Assembly (NCBI GenBank): GCA_000434935.1
Contig: FR882196.1
Location: 1-14,226, forward strand
Direction: 5' to 3'
DNA length: 14,226 bases
Source of the DNA: Bacteroides sp. CAG:709
GTDB lineage: Bacteria > Bacteroidota > Bacteroidia > Bacteroidales > UBA932
The notes below the pieces were generated by a model, which did not search any database, had not been told where the DNA came from, and worked only from the letters and a program-made list of their open reading frames with translations. This document shows positions 1 to 6,483 of the stretch, one piece after another; within the stretch, counting starts at the first letter, position 1; every line of letters begins with the position of its first letter. A program made the translations under genes and the position numbers.

Positions 1-74
1 TGCTATACTTTGGGGCTCGAAACTGCCGAAACAGAAAGGGTTGTCATCCCTTACGCGAAATCCCCTCGACTTTG

Positions 75-104
75 CAAATCTAAATATAATTTCCGGATTA
101 TCAA
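75..104 (-). promoter_or_regulatory. Leftward Bacteroidota-type promoter
   Basis: Read on the minus strand there is a TTG (102-104), a 19-base spacer and TAGATTTG (75-82). This matches the Bacteroidota sigma-ABfr pattern of -33 TTTG and -7 TAnnTTTG. It points off the left edge. The only ATG just downstream (near 44-46) opens a frame that stops within the window, so the start codon of the transcribed gene probably lies outside. The promoter begins right after the ROK remnant, so the gene to the left appears to be transcribed independently. Confidence 0.5.
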
Positions 105-119
105 AATCTGTGCTGTTTT

Positions 120-191
120 TCAGATTTCAAACATTCTGCTGCGGGCTAACATGCATGCTCCGTAACTTCCATCCGCCGTATCTCCGGCGAA
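120..191 (-). pseudogene. C-terminal remnant of a second ROK-family protein
   Basis: The minus-strand frame ending at the TGA at 120-122 finishes with GACMLARSRMFEI. The intact ROK regulator in this window (3518-4717) finishes with GACMLSRSRLLGLL, and the underlying DNA is also similar (for example GGAGC-TGCATG in both). Eight of nine residues of GACML-RSR agree, which is unlikely by chance. No ROK-like sequence (ROK signature, zinc cysteines, N-terminal HTH) is visible upstream, because the ATPase gene begins 90 bases away. The piece therefore looks like the tail of a decayed or interrupted paralogue. The upstream limit of homology is uncertain; the frame itself stays open to about 317. Confidence 0.45.
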
Positions 192-283
192 GAGCGCCTC
201 ATGGAGGGGGCCCGCATCTTGAGCGGCTCCAAAGTTACCCCAGAGGCCATCGCAAATGCGAAATCGCTGCTGGGTAAGTAATC

Positions 284-1432
284 CTACCGAGTTTTCCATA
301 CGCGTCGTTTCAGCCATAGAGCCAGTATCGGATCTGAAATTTGAAGTTTCTTGGGAGCTGTCAATGCTATCAGATCTTTTTCCGTCAATGCTTTTTTTAA
401 TCTTGATATGTTCGCGGCCGTTCCAAGTTGGTAGTTATTAAGTATTTCACTTCTTGTGAAACCGGTGGTTACTCCATCTGTCAATGCCCGAAGAAAATTC
501 ATTTGATATGACGATAGACTTTCAGTCTGCTGTATGAATAATGGCTCGCATGCGTCCAGCATGTGGTCAATGCCGTATTCAACGTCTTCTTTTGTGGCGC
601 GGAATGTAGTCCGTAGCCATACCAGCCAGGATAGTTGTTGAACATACGATGAATACCGGTCGGTCACGCTGCATATTTCAGTTGCCAGTTCCGGAGAGAT
701 TTCCTTTCCTGTTACTTTAAATCTGTTGCATATAAATTCAACCCAGTCTGATTCGGCGATTTTATTAAGATAGAATATATCTCCGAATCTGTAGAATGGA
801 TGGCTTTGGCTCTGGAACATTGTTTCCATCATGTGCTTTTTACTACCGTATAGGCAATATGATACATTTCTCTGGAGTTGCCAGATGCTGCGGAGTTTTT
901 TCTGAAATGTGAGCGAGTCCGGGAAGTCAGCAATCTGCTGGAATTCATCGATACAGATTACGATTTTGATACCTTTCTGTTTTGCTATTGTCTCCGGCAA
1001 TTGGAGGATATCTTCAGTTACGGTATTGGATTTGTTATATTCCAATGCGATTGAAAAATCTGAAATAGGATCCTGCCCGATGCTTATTTTAGGGATGAAT
1101 CTGCTGAGAAATGTTTTGGCGTTTTCTATCCATTCTTCCCATTTGGTCGATGTAGCGCGCACGACAGCAGTTGCAAAGGCGTTTATGAAGTCGTTTTCCG
1201 ACCTGCAGCCAAATGCGTCAATTTTAGCAATTTTCAATGACTCGCATTCCACCATGGAGCTGACTTTTTCTACCAACGATGTCTTGCCCATCCTTCTTGG
1301 TGAGATTAATATGGTGTTCACTCCATATAAGAAATTCATTTTTAGGCGATTAGTCTCTTCTTTCCTATCTGTAAAAGTGTCCCCTTCGACTCGCACGCCG
1401 AATACGAAAGGTGTATCATTTTCGTTAGCCAT
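284..1432 (-). CDS. AAA-type ATPase, ATPase_2-like (P-loop NTPase with C-terminal winged helix)
   Basis: A stand-alone P-loop ATPase of the type common in multiple copies in Bacteroidales genomes; its cellular role is not established. The product is 382 aa from the ATG at 1432. Visible features: the family N-terminus FVFGVRVEGDTFTDRKEE (9-26), Walker A SPRRMGKTSL (44-53), Walker B IVICIDEF (157-164), a sensor-like YGSKKHM segment, and a C-terminal winged-helix region ending in SDPILALWLKRR, typical of this family. A longer frame with a TTG start at 1471 exists, but it would include the promoter -7 element (1450-1457), so ATG 1432 is preferred. No signal peptide or membrane segment is visible, so it is probably cytoplasmic. 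It has no obvious role in glycan use. It lies between the sialidase and a ROK remnant, so it could be an insertion, although its promoter shares a sequence motif with the PUL promoters. Confidence 0.85.
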   Translation of the reverse strand: MANENDTPFVFGVRVEGDTFTDRKEETNRLKMNFLYGVNTILISPRRMGKTSLVEKVSSMVECESLKIAKIDAFGCRSENDFINAFATAVVRATSTKWEEWIENAKTFLSRFIPKISIGQDPISDFSIALEYNKSNTVTEDILQLPETIAKQKGIKIVICIDEFQQIADFPDSLTFQKKLRSIWQLQRNVSYCLYGSKKHMMETMFQSQSHPFYRFGDIFYLNKIAESDWVEFICNRFKVTGKEISPELATEICSVTDRYSSYVQQLSWLVWLRTTFRATKEDVEYGIDHMLDACEPLFIQQTESLSSYQMNFLRALTDGVTTGFTRSEILNNYQLGTAANISRLKKALTEKDLIALTAPKKLQISDPILALWLKRRVWKTR

Positions 1433-1449
1433 GGCTTCTATGTTTTTTG

Positions 1450-1481
1450 CAAAGATATCAAATTTCTCCAAAATTTAACAA
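1450..1481 (-). promoter_or_regulatory. Promoter of the AAA ATPase gene
   Basis: On the minus strand a TTG (1479-1481) is followed 21 bases later by TATCTTTG (1450-1457), fitting the Bacteroidota -33/-7 consensus. The predicted transcript start is roughly 10 bases before the ATG at 1432. The -33 element lies inside the promoter-proximal arm of the inverted repeat at 1470-1510, so a protein bound there would cover the promoter. Confidence 0.55.
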
Positions 1482-1510
1482 CCTTGTTTAAAACAGGTTT
1501 GTTAAATTTT
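1470..1510. repeat. 41-bp dyad over the ATPase promoter (candidate operator)
   Basis: AAAATTTAACAA (1470-1481) is repeated in perfect inverted orientation as TTGTTAAATTTT (1499-1510). The 17-base spacer is itself roughly palindromic (CCTTGTTT/AAAACAGG). The promoter-proximal arm holds the -33 TTG of the ATPase promoter. The arm sequence AAATTTAACAA recurs at 4990-5000 upstream of the SusC/D operon. It could bind a dimeric repressor; the ROK regulator of this locus is a candidate but that is inference. Confidence 0.55.
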
Positions 1511-1621
1511 CGCAAAAAGGGGTCTCATGTTTATATTACTACAACCAAGACTTGGTACCATCTAAACGTTTTCCTGGAACATGTGGTGTGGTGTGTAAAT
1601 CATTGTTATATAATAAGTTAT

Positions 1622-1660
1622 CTATTTTCAGAGTTGGTGAAACAGCGACTCTGAAAATAG
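1622..1660 (-). terminator. Hairpin downstream of the sialidase, probable terminator
   Basis: CTATTTTCAGAGT (1622-1634) and ACTCTGAAAATAG (1648-1660) form a perfect 13-bp stem with a 13-base loop. It lies about 70 bases past the sialidase stop and before the ATPase promoter, a sensible place for a leftward terminator. There is no long T run after the stem on either strand, only AT-rich sequence, so termination is likely but not certain. Confidence 0.45.
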
Positions 1661-1701
1661 CTAATAGGTTATGATACAGGGATTTATACTCCACGACTGC
1701 A

Positions 1702-1745
1702 ATTCGGGAACTTGGTCTACCTGTCTAGTATTACATCTCCCGAAT
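1702..1745. repeat. 8-bp inverted repeat spanning the sialidase stop codon
   Basis: ATTCGGGA (1702-1709) and TCCCGAAT (1738-1745) are perfect inverted copies 28 bases apart, with the sialidase stop (1731-1733) in the loop. It could form a 3'-end hairpin of the sialidase mRNA. It is short with a long loop, so chance is not excluded. Confidence 0.25.
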
Positions 1746-3362
1746 CAGCTCTTTTAACTTGATTGCTTGGAACACGAGCTGCGTAGTGCTGCCCTCGTAG
1801 AGGATGCCTACAGTCTCATTGTCGATCATGCTCATGCATGAATAACCCCAGAGTCCCTCCTCGTCCAGCAGCAGGGAATTCGCCTCAAGCCATGTGTATC
1901 CGCCATCAAGGCTGGCCTTTATGGTCATGTGGTGCCTGCCCTCCGTGGTCGCCGGATTCGAGAAAAGCAGGATATCCCTTCCGAAAACATTGTCATCGGC
2001 CGGAACACTTATCAGGCTGGCCATGCACACCGGCTCGACAAGATGGCCGCTTGACGGATGCTCGGTCCACGTTTTTCCGAGGTCGGTCGTGGTGCAGACC
2101 CTTCTGCCGGTCCTGCGGTTGTCCCTCATGTTCAGCATCAGCACGCCCTGACTCACCTCTGCCACCTGCGCCTCCGTAGTATTGGTGTAAGCGTGGTTGT
2201 GCATGTGCCAGGTCTTGCCATGGTCTTTGCTGTAAATGATGCCAGCATTCGGAATCCTGTCTGTCCCGATATATTGTATCGGGAATACCAATGTCCCGTC
2301 ATGCATGGTGATGCCGCGTCCAGGGCCCTGCAGCGTCAGATACCATTCCGGCTGCTTGATCTGCGAAGTGATATTCACCGGCTCGGACCATGTCTTGCCG
2401 TCATCCTTGCTGCTGCAGATCATCAGCTGCGCCGTCTCCTCAGGCGTCATGCCCTGTTTCACGCCGGACCAGGCCCTCCGGCCGCCGATTCCGTGCGTCC
2501 AAACCGCAATCACGAAAATTTCGCCGGTCTCCTCGTCCACCAGCACCGCCGGATCCCCGATGCCGTTCTGCGCCTGCGGAAGACCGCCCCATTCGCCCAA
2601 GTCCATGACCACGCGCATCTTCTCCCAAGTACGGCCGGAGTCAATGCTTCGGCTTACGCCAATGTCAATGTTGCATTGCAAATCCTGGCTTGAGTCGTAT
2701 CTGACGTCATAAACGGCTATCAATGTTCCTTTTTTCGTGGTGACGAGCCCCGGAATCCTATAAGAGTCGCTTCCGTCGTCGCCGGCCTGTCTCACCGAAG
2801 TCCCCAGGTGCCTGACGGCGTTTCCGTCCTTTTCAATATCCACCTGCTTTCCGTTCACTGAAATTGCCTGGACATCAGCCTTGAACGGCATTGACAAATC
2901 CACTTTCTCCGCGGCGATCTCCATGCTGACATACATGTAGTTAGGCCCATCGACGAGTGCCTTCCCGCACGGCAGATATGCCTTCCCGTCCTTTATCCGC
3001 GTCGTGCTTATCTCAATGGCGAAATCCGGATGGCACCACAATTTCTGTCCGCCTCCATACATCCCCACCCGGTCGCTTATGACGAAAGATGTTGTGCGTG
3101 AAGGAATTACGGAAGTGGTGCCCGTATACATCAGTTTCACGTTCCTGACAGCCTTCCGGTCAATCCCGTCCAACGCCACTTCCACATAATCCAATGTACT
3201 TCCGCGTTTTCCGTCAATGCAGATTTCGCTCACGATGTTATGCGACCTCCCGGTAAGCACCGGAAAAGCCGGATAAAAAACATTGGTCTGTTGCGCAGCG
3301 GCGACACAAAAAGTCGTTGCTGTCAGCAGTGCGCTCAATAGGGTTCTTCGTGTTGATATCAT
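1731..3362 (-). CDS. nanH: Secreted exo-alpha-sialidase (GH33-type neuraminidase)
   Basis: Hydrolyses terminal alpha-linked sialic acid from glycoconjugates; probably periplasmic or exported. It is 543 aa, the usual size for Bacteroidales NanH. A signal peptide covers about residues 1-23 (ending VAAA before QQTN). An N-terminal beta-rich sialidase-associated domain (about 25-190) precedes the six-bladed propeller. Active-site features: YRIP with R202 of the arginine triad, acidic DSSQD (223-227) likely holding the acid/base Asp, E402 (AEVSQG), R413 (NMRD), R476 (EGRHH), nucleophile Y507 (WGYSC) and E523 (LYEG). Five Asp boxes are seen at 239-246, 318-325, 378-385, 425-432 and 484-491. The start at 3362 (MISTRRTLLS) is chosen because the longer frame to 3557 would read through the promoter and overlap the ROK gene. 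G+C is visibly higher than in the SusC/D operon. Confidence 0.95.
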   Translation of the reverse strand: MISTRRTLLSALLTATTFCVAAAQQTNVFYPAFPVLTGRSHNIVSEICIDGKRGSTLDYVEVALDGIDRKAVRNVKLMYTGTTSVIPSRTTSFVISDRVGMYGGGQKLWCHPDFAIEISTTRIKDGKAYLPCGKALVDGPNYMYVSMEIAAEKVDLSMPFKADVQAISVNGKQVDIEKDGNAVRHLGTSVRQAGDDGSDSYRIPGLVTTKKGTLIAVYDVRYDSSQDLQCNIDIGVSRSIDSGRTWEKMRVVMDLGEWGGLPQAQNGIGDPAVLVDEETGEIFVIAVWTHGIGGRRAWSGVKQGMTPEETAQLMICSSKDDGKTWSEPVNITSQIKQPEWYLTLQGPGRGITMHDGTLVFPIQYIGTDRIPNAGIIYSKDHGKTWHMHNHAYTNTTEAQVAEVSQGVLMLNMRDNRRTGRRVCTTTDLGKTWTEHPSSGHLVEPVCMASLISVPADDNVFGRDILLFSNPATTEGRHHMTIKASLDGGYTWLEANSLLLDEEGLWGYSCMSMIDNETVGILYEGSTTQLVFQAIKLKELIREM

Positions 3363-3414
3363 TGTCAGTTTTTTTAGTTGGTGAATTAGTGCTTTTCCAA
3401 TTTGGGTTCCGTGA

Positions 3415-3425
3415 TTGTTTAACAA
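3415..3425. promoter_or_regulatory. Palindrome at the sialidase transcript start, candidate operator
   Basis: TTGTTTAACAA is a perfect 5-1-5 palindrome placed immediately downstream of the sialidase -7 element, about where transcription should begin. It contains TTTAACAA, the core of the motif found at the ATPase promoter and upstream of the SusC/D operon. Repressor binding here would block initiation. The binding protein is unknown; the neighbouring ROK regulator is the obvious candidate. Confidence 0.4.
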
Positions 3426-3427
3426 GG

Positions 3428-3457
3428 CAAAAATAGACAAATAATCGCTAACTACAA
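3428..3457 (-). promoter_or_regulatory. Promoter of the sialidase gene
   Basis: On the minus strand a TTG (3455-3457), a 19-base spacer and TATTTTTG (3428-3435) fit the Bacteroidota consensus well. It lies between the end of the ROK gene and the sialidase ATG at 3362, giving a leader of about 60 bases. The sialidase can therefore be transcribed separately from the ROK gene. Confidence 0.6.
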
Positions 3458-3517
3458 GGCTGCCATCAAGAATAGCTTTGGTGGATATTCGGGAACATGG
3501 CGGGATGTCGTCGGCTG

Positions 3518-4717
3518 TTATAGAAGCCCTAGCAGACGGCTGCGCGATAGCATGCAAGCTCCAATAGGGCCGCCCTTCTTTCCGAGTTTTGAAAATTTGA
3601 TGCTTGTGTCTTTACTTACAATGATGAGCGAGTGACGGTTGATTGCGCTCTTTATCGGAAGCATCAAGTAATCTTTTGCAATAGCCAGTCTTCCGCCTAT
3701 AACCACAAGTTCCGGGTTGAAAATATTGATCAATCCCGCAATTGCCTGTCCGAGCGCGGATCCGATTTCTTCTACACATTCGATGGCGAGCATGTCCTCC
3801 TCCATCAGGGCGTCGAGGATATCATCCAGTCCGATTTGCTCAATATTGTCGAATTTGGATGATAATGTGGAGACTTTTCCTTCGTTCAATTTCTCAAGGA
3901 AAATTCTATGTAGGGCAGAACCGGATGCTCCTGTTTCCAGACAACCGATCTTTCCACATTGACAAATCTTTCCATTGTCCAGCATCGGAAAATGTCCTAT
4001 TTCTCCTGAAAATCCAGATTTGCCGTAGGATAGTTTGCCTTCGATGATCATGCCCATTCCAAGTCCCCAACTGAGATTTATGAAAAGCATGTTATTTTCA
4101 TTGTTCCCCTCTCCGCAGAGGTATTCTCCATACGCCATTGCTCTTGAGTCGTTTTCTAGGAACACGGGCGCATTCAGCTCTTTTTCAAGCTCTTGTGAAA
4201 GTGGTTTATCTTCGCCGATGAAATAAGAGAAGCTGTAACCGGTCGTATGGTTTACACGTCCTGTCAGGTTGATTCCGTAGGCGAGCACCTTTTCCTGGGG
4301 GATTCCTAGTGCTGATGTGTTTTCTTTTATGATTTCCGGAAGCTTTTTGAGGGACTCTTCTGTACCTTCAAGTACAAATGGAATATCATCTTTATAATCA
4401 ACGAGTTTGCCTTTGAAATTCGTTACAGCGACGCTGATGTGACGTCTGCGTATGTCAACTCCGACGAAATATCCGGCAGCTTGATTCAGTCCATATATGC
4501 TGGGGCGTCTGCCTCCGGATGTGCCGGTTTTACCTAAATCTTCCAAGAATCCGTCCTCTATCAGTTCACCGATCAGTCGTGTGACCGTGGGAATGCTGGC
4601 GTTCAGTTCTTTGCTCAATTCTGCGATGCTGAAATCTCCATCGTTTATGCAAAGACCGAGGATTTTATGCTTCATAATAGCTCCCTTGCCCTCGATGTTG
4701 TCTAGAAATGAGTTCAT
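3518..4717 (-). CDS. ROK-family transcriptional regulator (NagC/NanR-like)
   Basis: A 399-aa DNA-binding ROK protein, probably sensing an amino sugar from sialic acid breakdown and controlling this locus. A winged helix-turn-helix covers about residues 14-78 (recognition region SIPTVTRLIGEL, wing TGTSGGRRPS). The ROK domain runs from 83. It has the ROK signature (LSWGLGMGMIIEG, about 215-227), ENDSRA (188-193) with the usual ND pair, EIGH (239-242) and the zinc motif CQCGKIGC (252-259). The N-terminal phosphate loop reads GVDIRRRHIS rather than the DxGGT of ROK sugar kinases, so it should be a regulator rather than an active kinase. It is divergent from the SusC/D operon and upstream of the sialidase on the same strand. 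The effector (ManNAc, GlcNAc or their phosphates) cannot be read from the sequence. Confidence 0.9.
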   Translation of the reverse strand: MNSFLDNIEGKGAIMKHKILGLCINDGDFSIAELSKELNASIPTVTRLIGELIEDGFLEDLGKTGTSGGRRPSIYGLNQAAGYFVGVDIRRRHISVAVTNFKGKLVDYKDDIPFVLEGTEESLKKLPEIIKENTSALGIPQEKVLAYGINLTGRVNHTTGYSFSYFIGEDKPLSQELEKELNAPVFLENDSRAMAYGEYLCGEGNNENNMLFINLSWGLGMGMIIEGKLSYGKSGFSGEIGHFPMLDNGKICQCGKIGCLETGASGSALHRIFLEKLNEGKVSTLSSKFDNIEQIGLDDILDALMEEDMLAIECVEEIGSALGQAIAGLINIFNPELVVIGGRLAIAKDYLMLPIKSAINRHSLIIVSKDTSIKFSKLGKKGGPIGACMLSRSRLLGLL

Positions 4718-4770
4718 TATAAAGTGTTGTTTGTCTGATGAATATTCTTTGTCTCAAGTGTCGCAAGTTA

Positions 4771-4784
4771 TCAAGCTTGCTTGA
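4771..4784. repeat. Palindrome in the ROK gene leader
   Basis: TCAAGCTTGCTTGA has 6-bp inverted arms around TT and lies between the putative -7 element and the ATG of the ROK gene. It could be an autoregulatory operator or a small leader hairpin. It does not resemble the TTTAACAA motif of the other promoters. Confidence 0.25.
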
Positions 4785-4808
4785 CATGTGTTCTTTTCCA
4801 ATGGACTA

Positions 4809-4816
4809 CAAAGATA
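4809..4816 (-). promoter_or_regulatory. Putative -7 element of the ROK gene promoter
   Basis: TATCTTTG on the minus strand matches TAnnTTTG and lies 92 bases before the ATG at 4717. No good TTG is found at the expected distance upstream, so the promoter is weaker or the call less sure than for the sialidase. Confidence 0.4.
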
Positions 4817-4974
4817 ATAAATAGAACTTTCTAAATGGAAGGACTTATTAAAAAATTTTATTATCCTCGCTGAGTTTTCTAATGAAACGCTAAAAATATG
4901 CACTTTGTCATGAGATTTCGAAGAAAAGTTTTCATTTTATTCTGACTATATTGGCTGTGGTGCGGATAAGAAAT

Positions 4975-5001
4975 ATTGTATAATTAAACAAATTTAACAA
5001 T
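4975..5001. promoter_or_regulatory. AT-rich dyad upstream of the SusC/D operon, candidate operator
   Basis: ATTGTATAATT (4975-4985) and AATTTAACAAT (4991-5001) are inverted repeats matching at 9 of 11 positions around a 5-base centre. The right half includes AAATTTAACAA (4990-5000), the same 11-mer as both arms of the dyad at the ATPase promoter. It lies just upstream of the predicted -33 region of the operon promoter. This is the only clear dyad in the 347-base divergent region between the ROK gene and the operon; the rest (4817-4970) shows no recognisable element. Confidence 0.45.
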
Positions 5002-5029
5002 AATGTAGTAGTAATTAAAAAAAATTAAT

Positions 5030-5037
5030 TACTTTTG
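5030..5037 (+). promoter_or_regulatory. -7 element of the PUL operon promoter
   Basis: TACTTTTG matches TAnnTTTG and lies 27 bases before the ATG at 5065. The upstream region is very AT-rich and lacks an obvious TTG at 19-21 bases, which would suit a promoter depending on an activator or relieved by loss of a repressor. Confidence 0.45.
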
Positions 5038-5064
5038 CAATATGATTAAAATATTAAAAAATAT

Positions 5065-6462
5065 ATGAACGCTATTAAACGAATACCTTTAGGAGTTAAT
5101 TTGTTGACACTGACGATATTAGCCTCTTGCTCGAGAGAACCGGACTATGTAGGGTTGTCTTTAATCCCCCCAGGAACCATTACAGATAAGGTAAATCTTG
5201 ATGTAAGGGCCGGAATTGTGAATAAGGGAACTTCGACAGAGTCATATAATATTTATATGTATCTCGGCGAACCAGCAGACGATAATCTTTTGTTGAATGA
5301 GTCTGTTACCCTGAACCCAGGAGAAAATTATCAGTCAAAATATCTCCTGAAGACAGAAGGAATGATCGGTAAAAACGAAGTGTCTCTAAAAATCGTGACT
5401 TCTGGCGGTAATGAAATTTCGAAAGAATCTGAATTCGAGGTTGTGAAATCAGATATCCGCTCTACCCGTTTGATTGACGGAGCTTGGGCTGGTCTGTATC
5501 ATTGGAGTGAAGAAGAAGGAAAGCTTTGGAATAAAGATATAAAGAAACTGCAGGAGGAGCAATGGCGGGATGTCGTTAGATCGATGCATGCGGTAGGAAT
5601 GGATGTCATTGTCATTCAGGAGGTGTTTAGGAACAATGATTATGTTGGTCAGCATCAGACAACTGTTGAAAACTATAAGGGACGTGCGTTTTATCCGTCA
5701 GAACTATACCTTGGACGGATGCCGATAGCGTCAAAGGATCCTCTTGAAGCTATACTTTCTGAAGCGGACGCTCTTGGCATGTCTGTTATGATGGGCGTTG
5801 GAATGTTTGCGTGGTTTGATTTTACAGAACAGTCATTGACATGGCATAAAAATGTTGCTAAGGAATTGTGGGACAGGTATGGACACCATAACTCATTTTA
5901 TGGATTCTATGTGTCGGAAGAATGTGCCGGGAATCTTTATAATTCAGAGCAGACTGATGAAATGAAGGCAAAGCGCAAGAAAGAAATTGCCGATTTCTTC
6001 CGTGAATTCAAGAAATTTACGCATATGATGGCCCCGGATAAACCAGTCATGTTGGCAACCAACAGTATGGGAGTTATGGATGGAGCAGATGCTTATCCGT
6101 CTCTTCTTGAGAATCTTGACATCCTCTGTCCGTTTGGTTTTGCGCGTATGCCTGAGGGGGACCTTACCGGTAAGGAAGCGGCTGACTTGCTTCAGTCTTT
6201 CTGCGATGCTGCCGGTTCTCACCTTTGGTTTGATCTTGAAGCTTTTCTGTTTAACCCGGATATGTCTCTGTATCCACGTCCTATAGACGAAATAATAGGA
6301 GACCTTAATCTTTTGGACAATTTTGAGAAGGTTCTATGTTATCAGTTCCCAGGAGTTTTCAGCGACCCGTCTTGGTCGTTCTGTTTGGGTGAGGAGCGTA
6401 CTAAACAGTTGTTCAATGACTATAAAACCTATATGGACAAGGTTAAGTCAAATAGAAATTAA
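5065..6462 (+). CDS. Surface lipoprotein with a DUF4434-like TIM-barrel (putative glycoside hydrolase)
   Basis: First gene of the operon, 465 aa. A lipoprotein signal ends in LASC (C22), followed by SREPD, an acidic stretch like Bacteroidota surface-export signals, so the protein probably faces the medium. Residues about 40-128 look like a beta-sandwich of CARDB/Ig type (LDVRAGIVNKGT, TLNPGENY). Residues about 135-460 resemble the DUF4434 TIM-barrel family: WRDVVRSMHAVGMDVIVIQE, then FYGFYVSEE (278-286), PVMLATNS and LWFDLEAF (387-394). E285/E286 and D390/E392 sit at strand ends where catalytic acids of (beta/alpha)8 hydrolases are usually found. The family is known by fold, not firmly by substrate; the context suggests a sialylated or amino-sugar glycan. 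Assignment was made by eye from these motifs, so the family could be a neighbouring TIM-barrel group. Confidence 0.8.
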   Translation: MNAIKRIPLGVNLLTLTILASCSREPDYVGLSLIPPGTITDKVNLDVRAGIVNKGTSTESYNIYMYLGEPADDNLLLNESVTLNPGENYQSKYLLKTEGMIGKNEVSLKIVTSGGNEISKESEFEVVKSDIRSTRLIDGAWAGLYHWSEEEGKLWNKDIKKLQEEQWRDVVRSMHAVGMDVIVIQEVFRNNDYVGQHQTTVENYKGRAFYPSELYLGRMPIASKDPLEAILSEADALGMSVMMGVGMFAWFDFTEQSLTWHKNVAKELWDRYGHHNSFYGFYVSEECAGNLYNSEQTDEMKAKRKKEIADFFREFKKFTHMMAPDKPVMLATNSMGVMDGADAYPSLLENLDILCPFGFARMPEGDLTGKEAADLLQSFCDAAGSHLWFDLEAFLFNPDMSLYPRPIDEIIGDLNLLDNFEKVLCYQFPGVFSDPSWSFCLGEERTKQLFNDYKTYMDKVKSNRN

Positions 6463-6483
6463 TAACCAATAATATTTATAGCG

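Larger units (their letters stand above)
1..283. other. Gene-poor left edge with a GC-rich scar
   Basis: No intact gene is supported here. Besides the leftward promoter and ROK tail, positions about 180-260 are clearly richer in G+C than the ATPase gene beside them. They are open in two opposing frames: the minus frame containing the ROK tail, and a plus frame (150-278) whose predicted end reads TPEAIANAKSLLGK before a TAA. Neither can be assigned to a family by eye beyond the ROK tail. The change in base composition suggests a junction. Confidence 0.35.

Noticed and set aside
1433..1471. N-terminal extension of the ATPase using TTG at 1471
   Set aside because: It would translate through the predicted -7 element and part of the promoter region. 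The family N-terminus (FVFGVRVEGDTFTDR) lies just after the ATG at 1432.
1838..2712. Long plus-strand open frames opposite the sialidase
   Set aside because: These are shadows of the GC-rich sialidase gene, with proline/arginine/serine-rich translations and no family features.
3363..3557. 65-residue extension of the sialidase frame to 3557
   Set aside because: It overlaps the end of the ROK gene and contains the sialidase promoter. The signal peptide begins at the Met at 3362.
3497..5576. 15-base match ATGGCGGGATGTCGT at 3497-3511 and 5562-5576
   Set aside because: One copy lies in a gene-end spacer and the other inside coding sequence. A single match of this length in 14 kb is within reach of chance and nothing around it is repeated.
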